A DNA stretch of 64,000 nucleotides from Deinandra increscens subsp. villosa (lineage: Eukaryota; Streptophyta; Magnoliopsida; Asterales; Asteraceae), in the NCBI GenBank assembly GCA_039602395.1, contig JBCNJP010000003.1:67987917-68051916 (forward strand), given 5' to 3'. Of this stretch, positions 41,984 to 55,829 are shown one piece after another (position 1 is the first letter of the stretch; each line of letters begins with the position of its first letter). The position numbers were made by a program, and so were the translations under genes. The notes under the pieces are model-generated. The model was not told the origin of the DNA and searched no databases. It worked only from the letters and a program-made list of their open reading frames with translations.

Positions 41984-42682
41984 ATGTCAAGCCAACCAAA
42001 GATTACTTCGAAATCTGTTTCATCCACTAAACCAACTGTCGACACTGGTCTTCCCCCGATGCCGAAAAAAGTGACCGGCGCCGACGCTAAAAGAGTGGAA
42101 TACCCCACTTTTACTGGATCTCAAGGTACGTCCACTGACTCTGCTATTTCTAATAACGATCTGTATGTTTTGATCAGGCAGATGAAGACTCATGTGGATG
42201 AGCAAGCCAAAACCAACGAGAAAATGATGAAGGAGATCATGGAATTGAAGAAATCAAAGAAACCAGTAGAGGAGACCAGTCCTTTGATGCCAAAATCATT
42301 CGGTTTTGACTCTCCGGAAATATCGGAGCAGCCGAAACAGAAAGCGAATTCCTCTACTGCCCCAAAATCAGGTATTGCAATGGCTACTACTGCAGGATTC
42401 TCAGGCTCTCAGCGCCAAAAGACTTCCAGGGTGATAGATCTGGAGTACTCTGGATTCTACTCCGAGCAGCCCCCAGAATCTTACTACAAAGGATATGGAA
42501 GTCAGCAGCTGCCGAGATACTCGGACCAACCACCAGTCGGGTTTTCAAGCCAGCAAGTGCCGAGAGTCCCGATACAACAACCTATATCTCAACCACAGCG
42601 GTTCAAGACCAAAACAATCACCATCCCAAAACTCCCCATAGCACCCAGGAACACCATCCTCACGGAGGGTCCATCACCATAA
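41984..42682 (+). CDS. Truncated Tat gag, second copy
   Basis: Twin of 30570-31268, same length, same foreign C-terminus, few residue changes (for example RQMKTHVDEQAK for RHMKTHVDEQDK). Open to the TAA at 42680-42682. Both twins keep the TAC codon that is TAA in the 20202 element. Confidence 0.55.
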   Translation: MSSQPKITSKSVSSTKPTVDTGLPPMPKKVTGADAKRVEYPTFTGSQGTSTDSAISNNDLYVLIRQMKTHVDEQAKTNEKMMKEIMELKKSKKPVEETSPLMPKSFGFDSPEISEQPKQKANSSTAPKSGIAMATTAGFSGSQRQKTSRVIDLEYSGFYSEQPPESYYKGYGSQQLPRYSDQPPVGFSSQQVPRVPIQQPISQPQRFKTKTITIPKLPIAPRNTILTEGPSP

Positions 42683-44194
42683 CACCCCCCCCCCCCCACC
42701 ACCACCACCACCACCACACACATACCATTTTAAGATCTAATTAGTCCAGGTTAGTTTAGGAGATTTATTAAAAAAAAATTAATAATAAGAGGGGAGTTAT
42801 GAGTACACATTTTTTAAGTAAAATCCCCGTTTGCTGACGTGGCTAACACGTGGTTCATAATGCCCCTCAAGGGGGTTATAACTACACATAGTCTAAGACC
42901 ATTGACGATTATGGTATTTGGAGTGGACCCGAGACTCGCAGGTGGTGGAAGATTGGAAAAGGATGATATAACAAAGTGAACTTAGGTCGGTGGGTGGAAT
43001 TGGTAGGTCAGTGAGGGAGATGATGGATAAGCACACAATGGGTTTAATGATGGTATCAGAGTCGATTTTGGTAGCCGTGTTGGTGCAAATAGTGTCGGGG
43101 TTGGTGGGGGTGTAGTTTCTGCGAATGTGGGGTTTTGTGGTGGTTCAAGGTATGATGGGGTGTCACTGGATGGTGTAGAACCGAATGAATTAAATGTAAT
43201 TACCGTTGGGGGATCGTTTCTTGGTCATATCGACATGTTATGTACAGAATTTTTTTGTAAACTCAATCGGTTACATTAAACGTCTCGAATGATAACAAAT
43301 ACCAAAGGTGCATACATAGAGTTTAGGCACGAGGGAGATCAGACTTGATCTCCCCTCTCACAGAGATCAGAACAAACTCAAAACTTCACAAACTCAACGA
43401 ATGAAGCGAAGAATCTATCTATTTATAGTGTTGTTGACCCAGCGACGGAGCAGTCCACCGAATGAGCTCATTCTTTGGGTGACATGCTCATTCGTTACCA
43501 ACGAATGAGCACCTAACATCTTTATTCATTGCATCTTGTCGTCCCGTCTGTTAGTTCATCCGTATAGTAACGACCACACCAGGAACTTGTTATAAAACAT
43601 TAAATGAACCCGGAAATAACGCCTCGAATAAACTGGCGATTTGATCAACCAATTTAGCCAAAGTACTTGTTTGTGAATCAAAATAGAATTGAGGTTTTTG
43701 AAGCCGTTGCGTAGTGCGGAGAGGTGGACGACGGTTTGTGAGAGGTGTGAGGTGGTTTATGAGGAAGTAACGATAGTGATGGCAATGAGTTGGTCAAACC
43801 GTATCAGACAACATTGTAACAGTATCATCGGTAAAAGAGGAACCAATTGCGGAAAGAAGAGAGCGAAAATGAAATCACCATTGATGTAAGCCAATTCGAG
43901 ATGGCTAGTCCCCCAATTTATCCATTGAGTGGGTTAGGCTCCAAAAAACAAAGATAAATAAAACTATAACTTTTGAATCAATCATATCTTCTCCATATAT
44001 CCAAAGCAAATTACATTATATAGAAAAAATTAATGCAAGAACCACCAACACTACTGTGAGGCTGTGATAATGAATCACTTCATCGAAAACATAGGAACAA
44101 ACCTAGTAGCATAATCAAACAAACGATGTGGATAGTTGATTGGGTCATGGTATGGCCCATTAACCATAACCAGTTGGGTTGGATTGTATCAACA
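42683..44194 (+). other. Copy 2 of the decayed copia 5' part and candidate LTR
   Basis: Matches 31269-32774. Includes C-run/CAC repeats (42684-42720), the TGGTATCAGAG site (about 43052) and the minus-strand candidate LTR (43882-44194). No intact gene. Confidence 0.6.
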
Positions 44195-45157
44195 CTGTAT
44201 GCCAAGAATGGACCAAAATCAAAACGATATTCCACATCAATAAAGGCTCACGAGCAGTGGCCCTTGCAGGTGAATTATGCGACTTCACGCTCACGGTGTG
44301 CTCATCCATGGACAACTATTGTCCTTCGTTTAAAGAACTTGTTGACCAACTCGGGAAATTCACATCCCCATTTCTAAATATCATCTGGTCGTATAATTAG
44401 TACAAGGTCTCCCACCTAATTTTAATATTGTTACCTCGTTCATCAAACAATCATTCCACATCACCTGGGATAAGGCTTGGAATTCTGCTACAGTTAGAAC
44501 AACAACATGTCATAACTTGAAAAACCCACCTCCAGATAGTCCACATTGCACCTTCTGATCGTAACCAATTTAGTCCTCCAAACAGAAACTCGCTATTGGT
44601 ACCAACAATCTCCTCAGAACAGGGGCCAAATGAACATTTATCGAGAACGTGGTCGATCTATCTTGGTTATGGGAGGGGATACCACCATAACAACGATAAC
44701 TTTGGCAATCACTTGCTTGAAACTCTCAAAATTGGGAACAAAATTGGACCTCTCCACCTGCGTCCTACCAAAACCAACCTACCCTATTTATATCACCCCA
44801 ATATCGATGGCCCAGTGTCCCCCCCCCCCCCCATCCGGTCCACCATACTCCAAACCAAAATCAATATGTTGCCCACTTCACTCACTACCGATCCAACATC
44901 ATACAGATATACTCTTGGGTCCAATCTAGATCTTTGATCATGTAATATTTTCAGCCCAACCGATCTCACTCAGGCAATGCAGCCGGTCCATAACATCCAA
45001 TGACTCCCAGTGGTACATGGACACCAATGATTCATATCATCTCATCGTTAATGAAGGTAAGTTTACTACTACTATGTTTAAATCTACTGTTGCATATATT
45101 TTTGTTGGTGATGCAATGACTATCCCAATTTGTGGGTCCAAACATGCTACTCATCAT
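44195..45157 (+). pseudogene. Decayed copia gag and protease, second copy
   Basis: Matches 32775-33737 (gag EWTKIKTIF, protease WYMDTNDSYH). The poly-C run at 44820-44831 has a different length from copy 1. Confidence 0.7.
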
Positions 45158-45533
45158 TGTTAGAGCATAATCATATGCTACAGTGTGTCTCCTGTGTTGT
45201 ATCTAAAATAGAGCTTTGTGTTGAGTCTTAGTGTCAACACCAAGATTCTAACCACTGGTTAGGAGCCATCCAACCAATGGTTAGCTGGTCAGTGAACCAA
45301 TGGTTAGCAGCGAACCAATGGTTAGTTGGTTGGTTCGTTGTTTAGTTAATAACACACTATAAATAGGTCGATGTGTTTAGAAAGCTTAGAACTTTAGCTC
45401 ATTCATCTACATTTTGTTGTGTAATCTCTCTCAAAGCATATCAATACAATCTCTTTGTGTTTACTCTTCGTGTCATTGAATTGATCTCATAATCACTAGA
45501 TTAGCAAACGATCCATCGCTCCATGTCTTTACA
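45158..45533 (+). mobile_element. Copia LTR, second copy, with intact TATA
   Basis: Matches 33738-34112; TATAAATA present at 45358-45365. Primer site TGGTATCAGAGC at 45536-45547. Confidence 0.75.
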
Positions 45534-46040
45534 AGTGGTATCAGAGCTTTCTGGTTCCATTTGCTGATCAAATTTTAGTGATTTCTTACTACATTGGCTA
45601 AGATAAAAAGGCAACGCATAAGATAAAAAATTGAAAAAGATCAAAATTGAAAAATTGCTCATTGGGAAATGATGGTACATTGGCTAACGTTTCTGACTCG
45701 CGGATAGAATAAGTGAAAAAGCCATAAGATCATTGTTCGATGTGCTAGGAAGGCTGGGCAAATCTGAAAGTATTCAAATGTGATATACATTAAATCTGAT
45801 GCTTGACCTAGTGGACAACATCTTGATACGTATTTCAAGATATCAAGAAAAAGATATTTGAAAATAAAATGAGAAGTCACTGTGTATACGTGTGTTCATT
45901 TTGGAAAGATTTAAACATGTTTGATTTTCTTTATTTTCTTAAACGATCGGACTTTCTCTGCGTATCGAAGGATCGACCTGATTGTTGTTCGTTTGAGGTT
46001 CTGTTTTATTTTCTTTGGTGTTTCTTTAATTCATCGGACT

Positions 46041-48152
46041 TTCTTATATAATTTGTGTCAAATTTTAAAACACAAACGGTTATCCTTTTTTTATTCTGTT
46101 TTCGTCACTGTCCCATTTGATTTAATTCATCATGATCTTTGGGCCTCCCCTATTTTGAGCAAATATGGTTACAAATATTATATGATTTTAATTGATAACT
46201 TTACTCATTACGTTTGGGTATACATGGTAAAATTCAAATATGAGACCTTCACAAACTTTGTTAAACTTCACCAATTAGTTAGCACTCAATCAATCGCAAA
46301 ATTAAAACCTTTAAATGAGATCATGGTGGTGAACTGGAGCGGAACTAGAAAAGTTTTAGAGGAGTCCATTTTTTTTACGGAGTCACTATTTTTAGATATT
46401 TCAGTTTCATAGAAACATACATAAAGAAATTTGGTCTAGATCGGGTTGGCCAAATAAGATAAATACGGAAGAATGGTCAATAGATTTACAGATTTGTCCG
46501 AAATCCACCATGCGTTACCACTCATTTACTCTCCTCACTAAAACTAATAAAAAAAGGTAGAGAAAAGGTGCATTACCCCATTTATACAACACTAAATAAT
46601 GAAAAAAAAAGTAAGGGAAAAAAACGTAGAGCACATTTATGCAATACTAAATTTAATAAGAAAAAAGATGGGGTCTTTAAATTCATTATGGTTTATGTGG
46701 CTTTTGGAATTGGATCCTCCTTTTGTATTCTAGCAAGATCAATGTTACTTATGAAAGCTGGCTATGAAACTGCCAATCGGCTTTTCTACAAAATGCATTT
46801 TCCGTGTCCCCATGTCTTTCTTTGATGCCAACCCATCCGGTCGAATTCTAAATAGAGTCCGAACGTAAATACATCTTTTTCTTATATTTTTAATTAATAA
46901 TTACATAACTTGATTTTAAGAACTTTTTTGCAGGTCTCTACAGACCAAACTGCAATGGACTTGAAGTTTAAATAAATAAATAGAGGTATATTTAATAAAA
47001 AAAAGCTAGGGAAAAAACATAATGCAAGGTATAAGTTCGAACTTGCGGCTATTCACATTCCAACGGACAAGATTACCACTACGCTAGTGCACATCTTCAG
47101 TTGAATTGCCAAACTACTTTGTTAATAACCTCTCATTACAAAGTTGAGGACGTCCCCGGGACCCCGGGCCTATTACAAGTCTGCCCGTGGTGGTGAATTT
47201 GACAAGAATGAGTTTAAATCATTTGCCCACTCACACGGTCTAATCTTTCGATTTTCATGTCCCCGGATGTCTCAACAAAATGGACGGGTCGAATGGATGA
47301 TATGTCGACTCAACAACATCATCTGCACCTTATTCACTCATACTCACTTACCACCCTCCTTTTGGTTTGAAGCCTTACATATCACCACTTACCTCCACAA
47401 TATACTACCTACTAAGACTCAATTTAGCAATCCCAAATTTTCCCTTATACATGCGATAACCCGACTTATGACCAAGGTGTGCGGTTGCGCTTGCTATCCT
47501 AAGTTCCCAACATGTGAGCCACGTCCTACACAAACTTCATTCTCGTTCCACCAAATTTATGTATTTTCTCGGGTTTCCTAGAATTTTCGAGGCTACCAAT
47601 TCTATGATCTATCCACCAGAAAAGTCCACATATCCCGTCATATTACTTTTAATGAATACTCGTTCATGTTTACCGAGAATACCCAACTCGAGCCACCTTC
47701 CTATCAATTATTTGACGATCTCCCATTCCCACTTTTTTTGCATCCACATGTGCCGATTGCCATACCCAATCCACATATAACCACATTCCATGCCACCCCA
47801 CATTCGCACATACCCAACTACCTCCCTCTGCCTAAATCACCAACCCAAAACACCAATTTTCATATATTCTTGTCGAAAACAACCACTCATTTCCACTTTC
47901 ATCAACCCTCCCTCACAACTCCAAAAACCTGTTGCCACCAGTTCAACCACCTCGACTGCCAACACCATCCACCAAACATCCTATGACTACCCGAGAAAAA
48001 ACCAAGATTGTTAACCCATTTCCAAACTCGATTTGCACACCATAACATCCTCTCCAATTTCACGGTTACCCACCTGTCTCACCCAAGCCTATTCAGACTA
48101 AATTGGAAACTTGTTATGGAAAATGAAGTTAAGGCGTTACGGGAACACAACA
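46041..48152 (+). pseudogene. Decayed copia integrase to RT start, second copy
   Basis: Matches 34620-36746 with the same hAT-type interruption in the integrase. Carries the same DLWASP, SQQNGRVEWM and PPSFWFEALH blocks; broken in the same places. A one-base difference near 47740 changes which frame is open after HSHFF. Confidence 0.75.
46334..47189 (-). mobile_element. hAT-type element C, second copy
   Basis: TSD GTGGTGAA at 46326-46333 and 47190-47197, as in copy 1. Slightly shorter than copy 1 (856 against 872 bp), mainly because the AATTCTAAATAGAGT unit occurs once. Confidence 0.85.
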
Positions 48153-50081
48153 TGTAACACCCTGCTCAAAACCATCTAAATTGGGCCGGAAAATTTTGCA
48201 AGAAAATAAAGAAAGAAATTTCATAAGCGATCTTCACGAACCGTCGGATCCCTATTACACTCTTCACGGTCCACAAGACCCAGAAACCCATCGGGTCGGA
48301 TGCGCTACCCGTCAGGTAGGATCCGCGCATTGATTTATCATTTTTCGCGGACCGTAGGTGCTTTCTTACGCTCCCCACCGTCTGTTACGCCCCAGTCGAT
48401 ATAAATGAGGTTTTTCCCCATTTTTGCTCATTTCACACGGATTTCTCCAAGCATTACTCTCTTTCTCGTCTACTCAACACCCCAAAAGTTGTTCTCTTCG
48501 AATCTAAGGCCATCTATCACCATTATAAGCTCTCTAAGTCCTTGTGAGTGCTCATAACACTTATTTCCATCATTCTTTTCACTTAGTTCCTTGAATTAAA
48601 CTCTAATCGGTGGGTGTTCTTACTCGAAAGGTCCATGCATGTGCGATCCATGGCAATCTACAGCTAGAGGAGCAAGCCCAAGTGATAAACTGTAACATTT
48701 GCAAATTAACCGGTTGTGAAACCCGGCCCATTTTAAAATTTCATTATGTCCCGATTTTCGGATTATTATGTGTCAGGAGAAGTTTTGGGTTCTTATACCC
48801 CAATTTAAAGCTTTTAAATGATTCATAATCAAAATAAAATAATTAATTAATTTTTTTTTACCCAAATTGGATTCCTTGAATCGAAAGGTAATGCAATTCG
48901 CGATTTCAGTACGCGATTTGTCGTTAACTGGGATGTCACATTTTTATGTATCGTAAGTAAATATTGATATATTTATGAGTCTATTAGTCTAAAATCACAT
49001 CGCAAGTCATCACGCAAAAGTTGAGTCTTGAAACTTTGGTGATTAACCTAATAATGATACGTACGTAATTTGGCTTGAAAATGCGTTTTGTTTGCTCATA
49101 ATCTAATGTTTTGCTTTCTATATTTGATTTGTTTAGCTCGAATGTGTCTCATATGATTGGGAATGCAAAATGATTAAAAATGGTGAAAATGAGGCTCGAA
49201 ATCGATACAAAACAAAGAGATTAAAGTGAAATCGATAAAACTGACCATAAAACGTATTTATTTAATAATATAATTATAATTTGTAAATTGTTATATATCA
49301 TATTTGTACTTCATTATAGTGAAAACAATAAAATGAACCCAACGGGATGCAAAAACCCTATTTAACGTGCAAGTCACCAAAAAACCTCAAAAGTCAACCA
49401 AAGTCAATGGGTTGACCTTGGTAAATGCGTCGCACATCGCGGAGCTTGCCAAGCCGACTGTCGCGATACGCCTTGGATCCAGGACAGGGCATGATCGTTT
49501 TTCTCTAGTATTTAAGCCCATAAACCCATTTTTCTTCTCTATTTTTCACAACCCTAATCATCCTCCAGCCGCCATAAACCCTAAGAAAACCTTTCCTCAC
49601 AATTTTTGAAGACCAAGGGCTCGATTTGGATGATTTAAAGCCTAGTTTTGTGTCGGTTTCGCTCTAATTGGTATGTTTTCACAAACTAAACTCCTATCTT
49701 CTAGTATCCTTGCTAGCTCATGATAAAAATCAGATTTTTATGACTATTTCCTGCTAGATCTAGGTTAGACTTGATATGAGAAGTTAGATCTAGTATTTAA
49801 ATGGTTAAAGTTAAGATTTTTATGGGTAAAGATTGTATTTTTATTTTTATTTATTTTTATTTTTTTATTCCGCTCCAAAAAAAAGATTGTATTTTTATTC
49901 AATTTCTACTAATTTTCTTGTTGGTTCTTGATGGATCTTGTCAAAGGTTATGCGTTGTCCATGAATCATCATAAAGTTAGGAACTTGGCTATAGATCTAG
50001 AGTATTACCAAGAGGAAGATTCGCGTCTTGATTTTAGATATAGAGTTTTGTTCATGTGAATTGATAAATTGATGATTTTTA

Positions 50082-50122
<41 letters not shown>

Positions 50123-50317
50123 GTACGCATGTTTAAATCTATGATATAACGATAGTTGATGATAAATCTAGGAGGGTTATGCATGATTAGTCATGAACGA
50201 TTTCGTTTTGAATGAATTGTATGGAAATGATTGTAACTTAAATTATTATTTCATTTGAAAATGGTTAAATTAGGGCTAATGTTGGAAATAAACCATTGTT
50301 ATATATATATATATATA
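48153..50317 (+). mobile_element. LTR-like sequences, second copy, up to the Helitron
   Basis: Matches 36747-38915: LTR start TGTAACACCCTGC, second start TGTAACATTTGC (about 48691), promoter-like TATTTAA (about 49510), AT microsatellite (50083-50120), then the split AT tract (50299-50317). No gene. Confidence 0.5.
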
Positions 50318-51983
50318 CTAGAAATTGACCTCTCCCGCGCGCTGCGGCGGGAAAGTCCGTTTTTGAGCTTGTACAAACCTATCCTTTGCAAATTGACCCA
50401 TTTCCACCCGTCTTGTACAAATACCGATTGGTTTTGCGATGGGCACCCCTTTTTTGATAAAAGTAGAAAACGGATACAATAAGAAAAATATGTTGAAATC
50501 AATTACGCCAAATTTATAATAGCAGATATGAATTAACTCCATCCCGTCACTACGAATCATCAGACTGAAATAGTTTTGAATTATAAATTTGTCGATCCCG
50601 CCTCTTCTAATCCATCCGCACACATTTCTTGATCCATCATCACCGCTATCCATGTCTTCAGAACCGTTCAAGTATTACAAAATGAAAAAAGTCTCCCCTG
50701 CTAAAAGATAAAAGTTAACTGAAGTTCTCTTAGAAAACCACAGCCCTTCAAATGTAACCAAGACCTGTATTCTAACAGAAATAAATTATTAAGACCACAA
50801 CACTTGAAATGTAATCATTAATAACAAACAAATAATGCAACGGTCAAATTCAATCCATGTCAAAAGTTGTTTTTAATTTTGATGACCCGCCCGCGGCTCG
50901 TATGTTGCTTTAGCCGCTGTTTTTATTGTAAATGACTCCATGCCCAAGCTTGTACCAAGGATCATGTATTTCTAGTTCATTAAGAACTGCAGTGTCCATG
51001 ATAAGAACTGCAGTGTCCGTGAATATGCAAACAAAAAGACTTTTCCCAACTAAAAAAGCAAAAAGGAAAGCCACCCTAATATCCATGCATATGAAGGTCG
51101 TACCAGTTATTTTCAATTGGAAAAATATCTAGTAATTAGATGAGCTTAAGATATAATACATATATACACTCACATAAATAAAAGAAAAAGAATGCACAGA
51201 TGATCATATATTAGCATCAGAAGTGCATTTAAGTTGTAGCAACCCATTACAAAAGCATAGTACTTAAATTCATGTCTGTTGCAGGTTGTAGTAAACCAAT
51301 AACCATTACAAAAGCATAGTACCTGAATTCATGTCTGTGGCTGCTGATTGCTATGTTGTATCTACATCTATACATTACCAAAATTGAGTAACTGAGTGAT
51401 TGTATTCACTCTGATTGCCTTGTTTGGCTAACTACATCTTTTAACAAAGAGTGCTGCTAGTCCTAAGCCATTGATGTTCCAAAAGAGGCTTTTTTCACAG
51501 CTACCGACATCGATGTTCCCTCTTACTCTTCTTTGTCTAATGACTTCTTCAGAGGTGGTTCTTTAGCTTCTGTATTCATAAATATTTTTGTTATTATTGG
51601 TGTATTTTGTGGCTGTTATGGGAGAAACCTTAACAGAAATCTAAGAACCTAGGACATCCCAATGCATAAAAACCTAATATAACAGATCATATAAGCAAAC
51701 TAACTGCTCTTTATAAATTGGGCGGGCAACCCCCACACGCTGTGTCATTTGATCAACATAAATTCATCAGTGTTAATATTAACTATAGTTGATTTTATTC
51801 TTAACATTCTCATGTAACAAAGTCACTTATAACAAAGTCATCTATAACATAACATCATCAATTTTAATATTAACCATAGTTGGTTGTATTCCTAAATTAA
51901 TCCATTCATGTCCTAGTAAAGAACATACAAAGTAAAGAAAGATCAGATTTATAACCACATACTAACGTCACACATATGACAAC

Positions 51984-52607
51984 CTATGCAGTTAATACGG
52001 TAAAAATTCGGAATACGGTCGAGGACCGAGATATGGGATATCGGTTATCTCGGTGAAATATCGGTGGGATATCGGTCATCTTAATACATACATAAAAAAT
52101 TTATATATATATATTATATACGTAAAACACCAATATACTAATAATATTAATAGTAATATGAATGTAAATATCCAAAAGGGTCGGTATTAATAGTAATACG
52201 AAGTACGAAATAACATTCAAAACTATAATTAAAACACAATCTAAGGGTAAGCCATGAAATCCTTGTTTTTAACGAGAGTTTACGAATCATAATTTTACTT
52301 TTTTAGCTTGTTAGGGCTTGTAATTGATACCGATTCTAATTGGATGTTTAACATGTTTGGGATCTAAACTCTTTAAAGCAAAAAATGGGCCCAATTAGAT
52401 GAAAAATAGACTCAAAAAGTTCAAACCGTATTTTTCCGATATATCACCGTATTTTTGGTATAAAAAACAGCGATATATCGGTCGATACGACCGAATTTAT
52501 CGGTACCGTATTTTTCCACCGTATTTTTGAACCGTATTTTTTGATAGGTCCGATAACCGATATCCCACCGATATCCCGGTGGGATATCGGCCGTATTAAC
52601 TGCATAG
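51984..52607. mobile_element. hAT-type MITE, copy 1 (624 bp)
   Basis: 17-bp perfect terminal inverted repeats CTATGCAGTTAATACGG, 8-bp TSD ATGACAAC (51976-51983 and 52608-52615). The ends are rich in GATATCGGT motifs that make nested inverted repeats. No transposase. By eye identical to 57460-58083. Confidence 0.95.
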
Positions 52608-52615
52608 ATGACAAC

Positions 52616-54440
52616 TACGGAACAAATACAACACCTTAAGAACTTTTTCAAGTCCCTTAAACAGTAAAGAACACCAATGCTGCTGAGGTCTTTACAGATG
52701 AATACAAGACATACTAAAATTAAATAACATGACAAATACAACACATACTAAATATTCTTACTTTTAATTTCATTATGTCTTAGAGCACTAAAAAGGCACA
52801 CAAAGGCAAGATCTAGAACCACAAATTAGAAATGAAAAAAACAATCATTATTTTAGATGATCAAAGGATAACTGATACTATCAGATCAAAGGACCATTGC
52901 AACCTATTGAGAAGTTCTTAATGAAAGAATACCTAACTTTAAAATTAAATGGCAACAAATGTAATCATCAAGTACATTCCTTTTCACTATATATTTATTA
53001 TAAATGAATTAAACGGTCTGATTGCAAGTATAGAAGCAGCTAAGTTATAATTGTGCCGAAGTTAAGAATTTAAAACCTAAAATGATTAAATGACCAGCTT
53101 TGTTGGCATAATTAGGTCATAATTAACCAACCTTGTTATTTATTTATCATTTTAGACATTTCATATGCTTAATGAGCTCTTATTGAAATATGTTCTTAAC
53201 AGATGCGACAACTAAACAACAACAATAACTATAATAGTAATAATATGCAAAAAGAAGATTATACCTCCCTATTGTAAACATTGATGAAGAGAGTGCTTTC
53301 AAAGTTTATGCTCCAGTTTGCAGGCCTGATTTCTGTTCACAAAAATATTCTACGTTTGGGACGTTTGACACAATATGCTGACCAATATTCATAAGATTAT
53401 GTGCCTAATCTGCAGGAAATTCAAAGAAATGAACAACATTCAGTTAGGTTAAATACCACCTTCTATCCTATTTAAACCTTATGCCAATAAAAGGTAATAA
53501 CCGAAAAAATTACATGGTCTAAACTTCATTGTAAACCATATTATGTGATCTTCGAAGTTCATGTAGAAAGCATCGGGCTCCAAGTTGGATGGCAATTTAT
53601 CAAATGGCAATCCTTCACAAATTGAACTCCATGAATCTCGGACAAAAATGAATTCTAAATTTAATTTCAATTTGAAAGCAAATCTTTTGAAAGCAAATCC
53701 ATCATTTAGCAAATTAGTTTTCAATCTGAAAGCAAATCCTCATATCTTGAAAAAGGAGAAACTATTTGAGATGAAACCGCCTAATAACTGATACTCACAA
53801 ATTATAGACGGGCGTAGAAGCAATTGATCGGCATCTGTAAATTTTCAAAGCCCAGTTGAAACCAGGCATATAACTCACCCAAATTAAAAACAACTTACTA
53901 ACCAACTTAAAATTACCACAAACAATAAGTAAATTTATCTATGATATGAAGAGATGCACTAACAAACTGGACATAAGAAAGATGTATAAAGCCCCCAAAA
54001 AGATTAAATACCAAGAACATCGGTTTAACCTTACTTGCTCCAAAATATCGAACACTTGAATCGGTCCCCTTGAACCAATCGAAGAGAAAACGCAGAGACA
54101 GCAAGTACTTGGGCCATACCAAAAGACCTCCAACAAACGTAGCGTATGAAGTTCACCCAAATTACAGTAAGGAAAACGAAAACGAAGAAAAACCCTAAAT
54201 TATATCTCATCGTCATACCTGATTGACAATGTAGACGGATCAAGCAGCAACAACAAAAGAAGAGCTGAGGAAATCGAGAACTAAAACCACAGGATTAAAC
54301 GAAACATTACCACCGTAAGAACAAATTAAAGGAATCAACTCAGCTATCAAACAATCGTACAATTAAGCTTTAAAAATCGACATGCATACAGTAATTTCAC
54401 CGTTCAAACATAGAAGAAGAAAGAAGAAAGTAAACCCTAA
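52616..54440. other. Helitron A interior, no gene recognised
   Basis: AT-rich with short ORFs only. A few stretches look exon- or UTR-like (54000-54480), but I could not link them to a family. Confidence 0.35.
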
Positions 54441-55618
54441 AATACAACGACTGAAGAATCGTACCTGATTGCAATCGAACGATGGAGCGAAAATACAAAA
54501 ACGACTGAAGAATCGCAGCTGATTGCGATCGAAGGATGGAGCGCAAATCGTAATTTAGGGCAGTCGGTGAACTTTTTTGATGTCAGAGGCGGAGGCGGAG
54601 ACGCAGGAGAGAGAAACGGCAGCCGGTGGTGTCGGTTTTTATGAAGAGAGAGTTTAGGAGAGATGCGGTGGAGTTAAGGGCAGTCGGTGAACTTTTTTGA
54701 AGGTTCTGGAAGGCCGTCACCGTAAAAAGAGAGATAGATAGCAAATGTAAACTCTCGTTGGTTTTGTGATCTCGTGGTAGAAAATTAGTGGTTAACAATT
54801 TGAGTTGTATTTTTCTTATTGGATCAAACCGAATAGTAAGCCCCCTCACATTAATACTTGTGATTTGTATATATACTAGTAATTCGACCCGCGCCTTGCG
54901 GCGGGTCGAAAATATTGAAGAGTTGATATTTAGTGTTATTTAAGTTGATGTATTCTTGTTATTGCGTTATGACGGATAATCTTTCTAGGAGTTGGAATTT
55001 GATTGATTTATTAGTTTCTTAACTGTGAATTTACGGCTGTAAACCTACTAACATGGTACAATTTATACCAGCGTCTTCAATTATGAAAGTCTAAACCTAC
55101 GAATTTGATTGACGTTTTCTCATACGATGTACAAAAGTGCTTTATTAAAACTACTAATATGGTACAATTTATACCAGTGTCTTCAATTATGAAAGTAATG
55201 TAGATAAATAGAAATCTGATAGGAGTAAGCATGGAACGTACCATGTACAGGAACAAAATTTACCCAAATAGAAAAGTAAGAGAGTAATTTCTACTATGGG
55301 CGCTTTTCCAGAGCAGTGCTTGAATCTTTATTAACATACTGTAATGCAGGGACCAATGAACCTCTCAAGCCTTAGACTATCGAATACACATAATGGAAAT
55401 AAACTTATGATGGTAAATTAAACATATCTCATAATTATAACAAATGTTATCTTTCATGAAACAAACATGAGAAGCTGAAAGAAATATGAAGACAAACCTG
55501 TAAAAAGCTGCACGACTTGACCATCAGATGGAAATATGGTAGTGAAAAGGGGATTTTTCCCAAAGACCAAACAAAGAAAATGGTGGAAACAACAAAGAAG
55601 AACAGGAGAGAAATGGTT

Positions 55619-55829
55619 TTAATGAAGTTTGAAGATGAAATGGTAAATCTTTTCCTTTCCTATCTGTGATAGGAGTTGAGGAGGTAATTTGGTAGAATCA
55701 TTGTAACCTTCATTAATGATCAACTTCTCACAGTCGACGCCAAGCACCTGTGTCATTGCATCATCGAAAAAGACAACCGGCATTGTGGATGTCCCGTCAA
55801 AAATAGTAGCATTCACATGATACCTGTTA
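55619..55829 (-). pseudogene. RPA70-like DNA-binding domain exon
   Basis: After an acceptor TTCGTAACAG the minus strand reads YHVNATIFDGTSTMPVVFFDDAM and LGVDCEKLI, about 69 codons to a TAA. This is the OB-fold pattern of the large replication protein A subunit (C-terminal ssDNA-binding domain). Plant Helitrons often carry RPA-like genes, so it fits as a Helitron gene remnant. Upstream exons were not found with confidence. Its direction agrees with the Helitron's. Confidence 0.6.

Larger units (their letters stand above)
50318..54863 (-). mobile_element. Helitron-like element A
   Basis: On the minus strand it ends in CTAG-3' (50318-50321), preceded by a GC hairpin (50334-50351, CCCGC...GCGGG) and followed by T of the AT tract. 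A candidate 5' end TCACAAGTATTAATG starts at 54863 with A before it. A|T insertion, CTRR end and no TSD fit Helitrons. It carries the MITE at 51984, a duplicated segment of about 55 bp near 51247-51345, and 5'-UTR-like tandem segments (CGACTGAAGAATCG at 54447 and 54501; GGCAGTCGGTGAACTTTTTTGA at 54560 and 54679) as in captured gene fragments. No helicase or Rep found, so non-autonomous. Confidence 0.65.
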
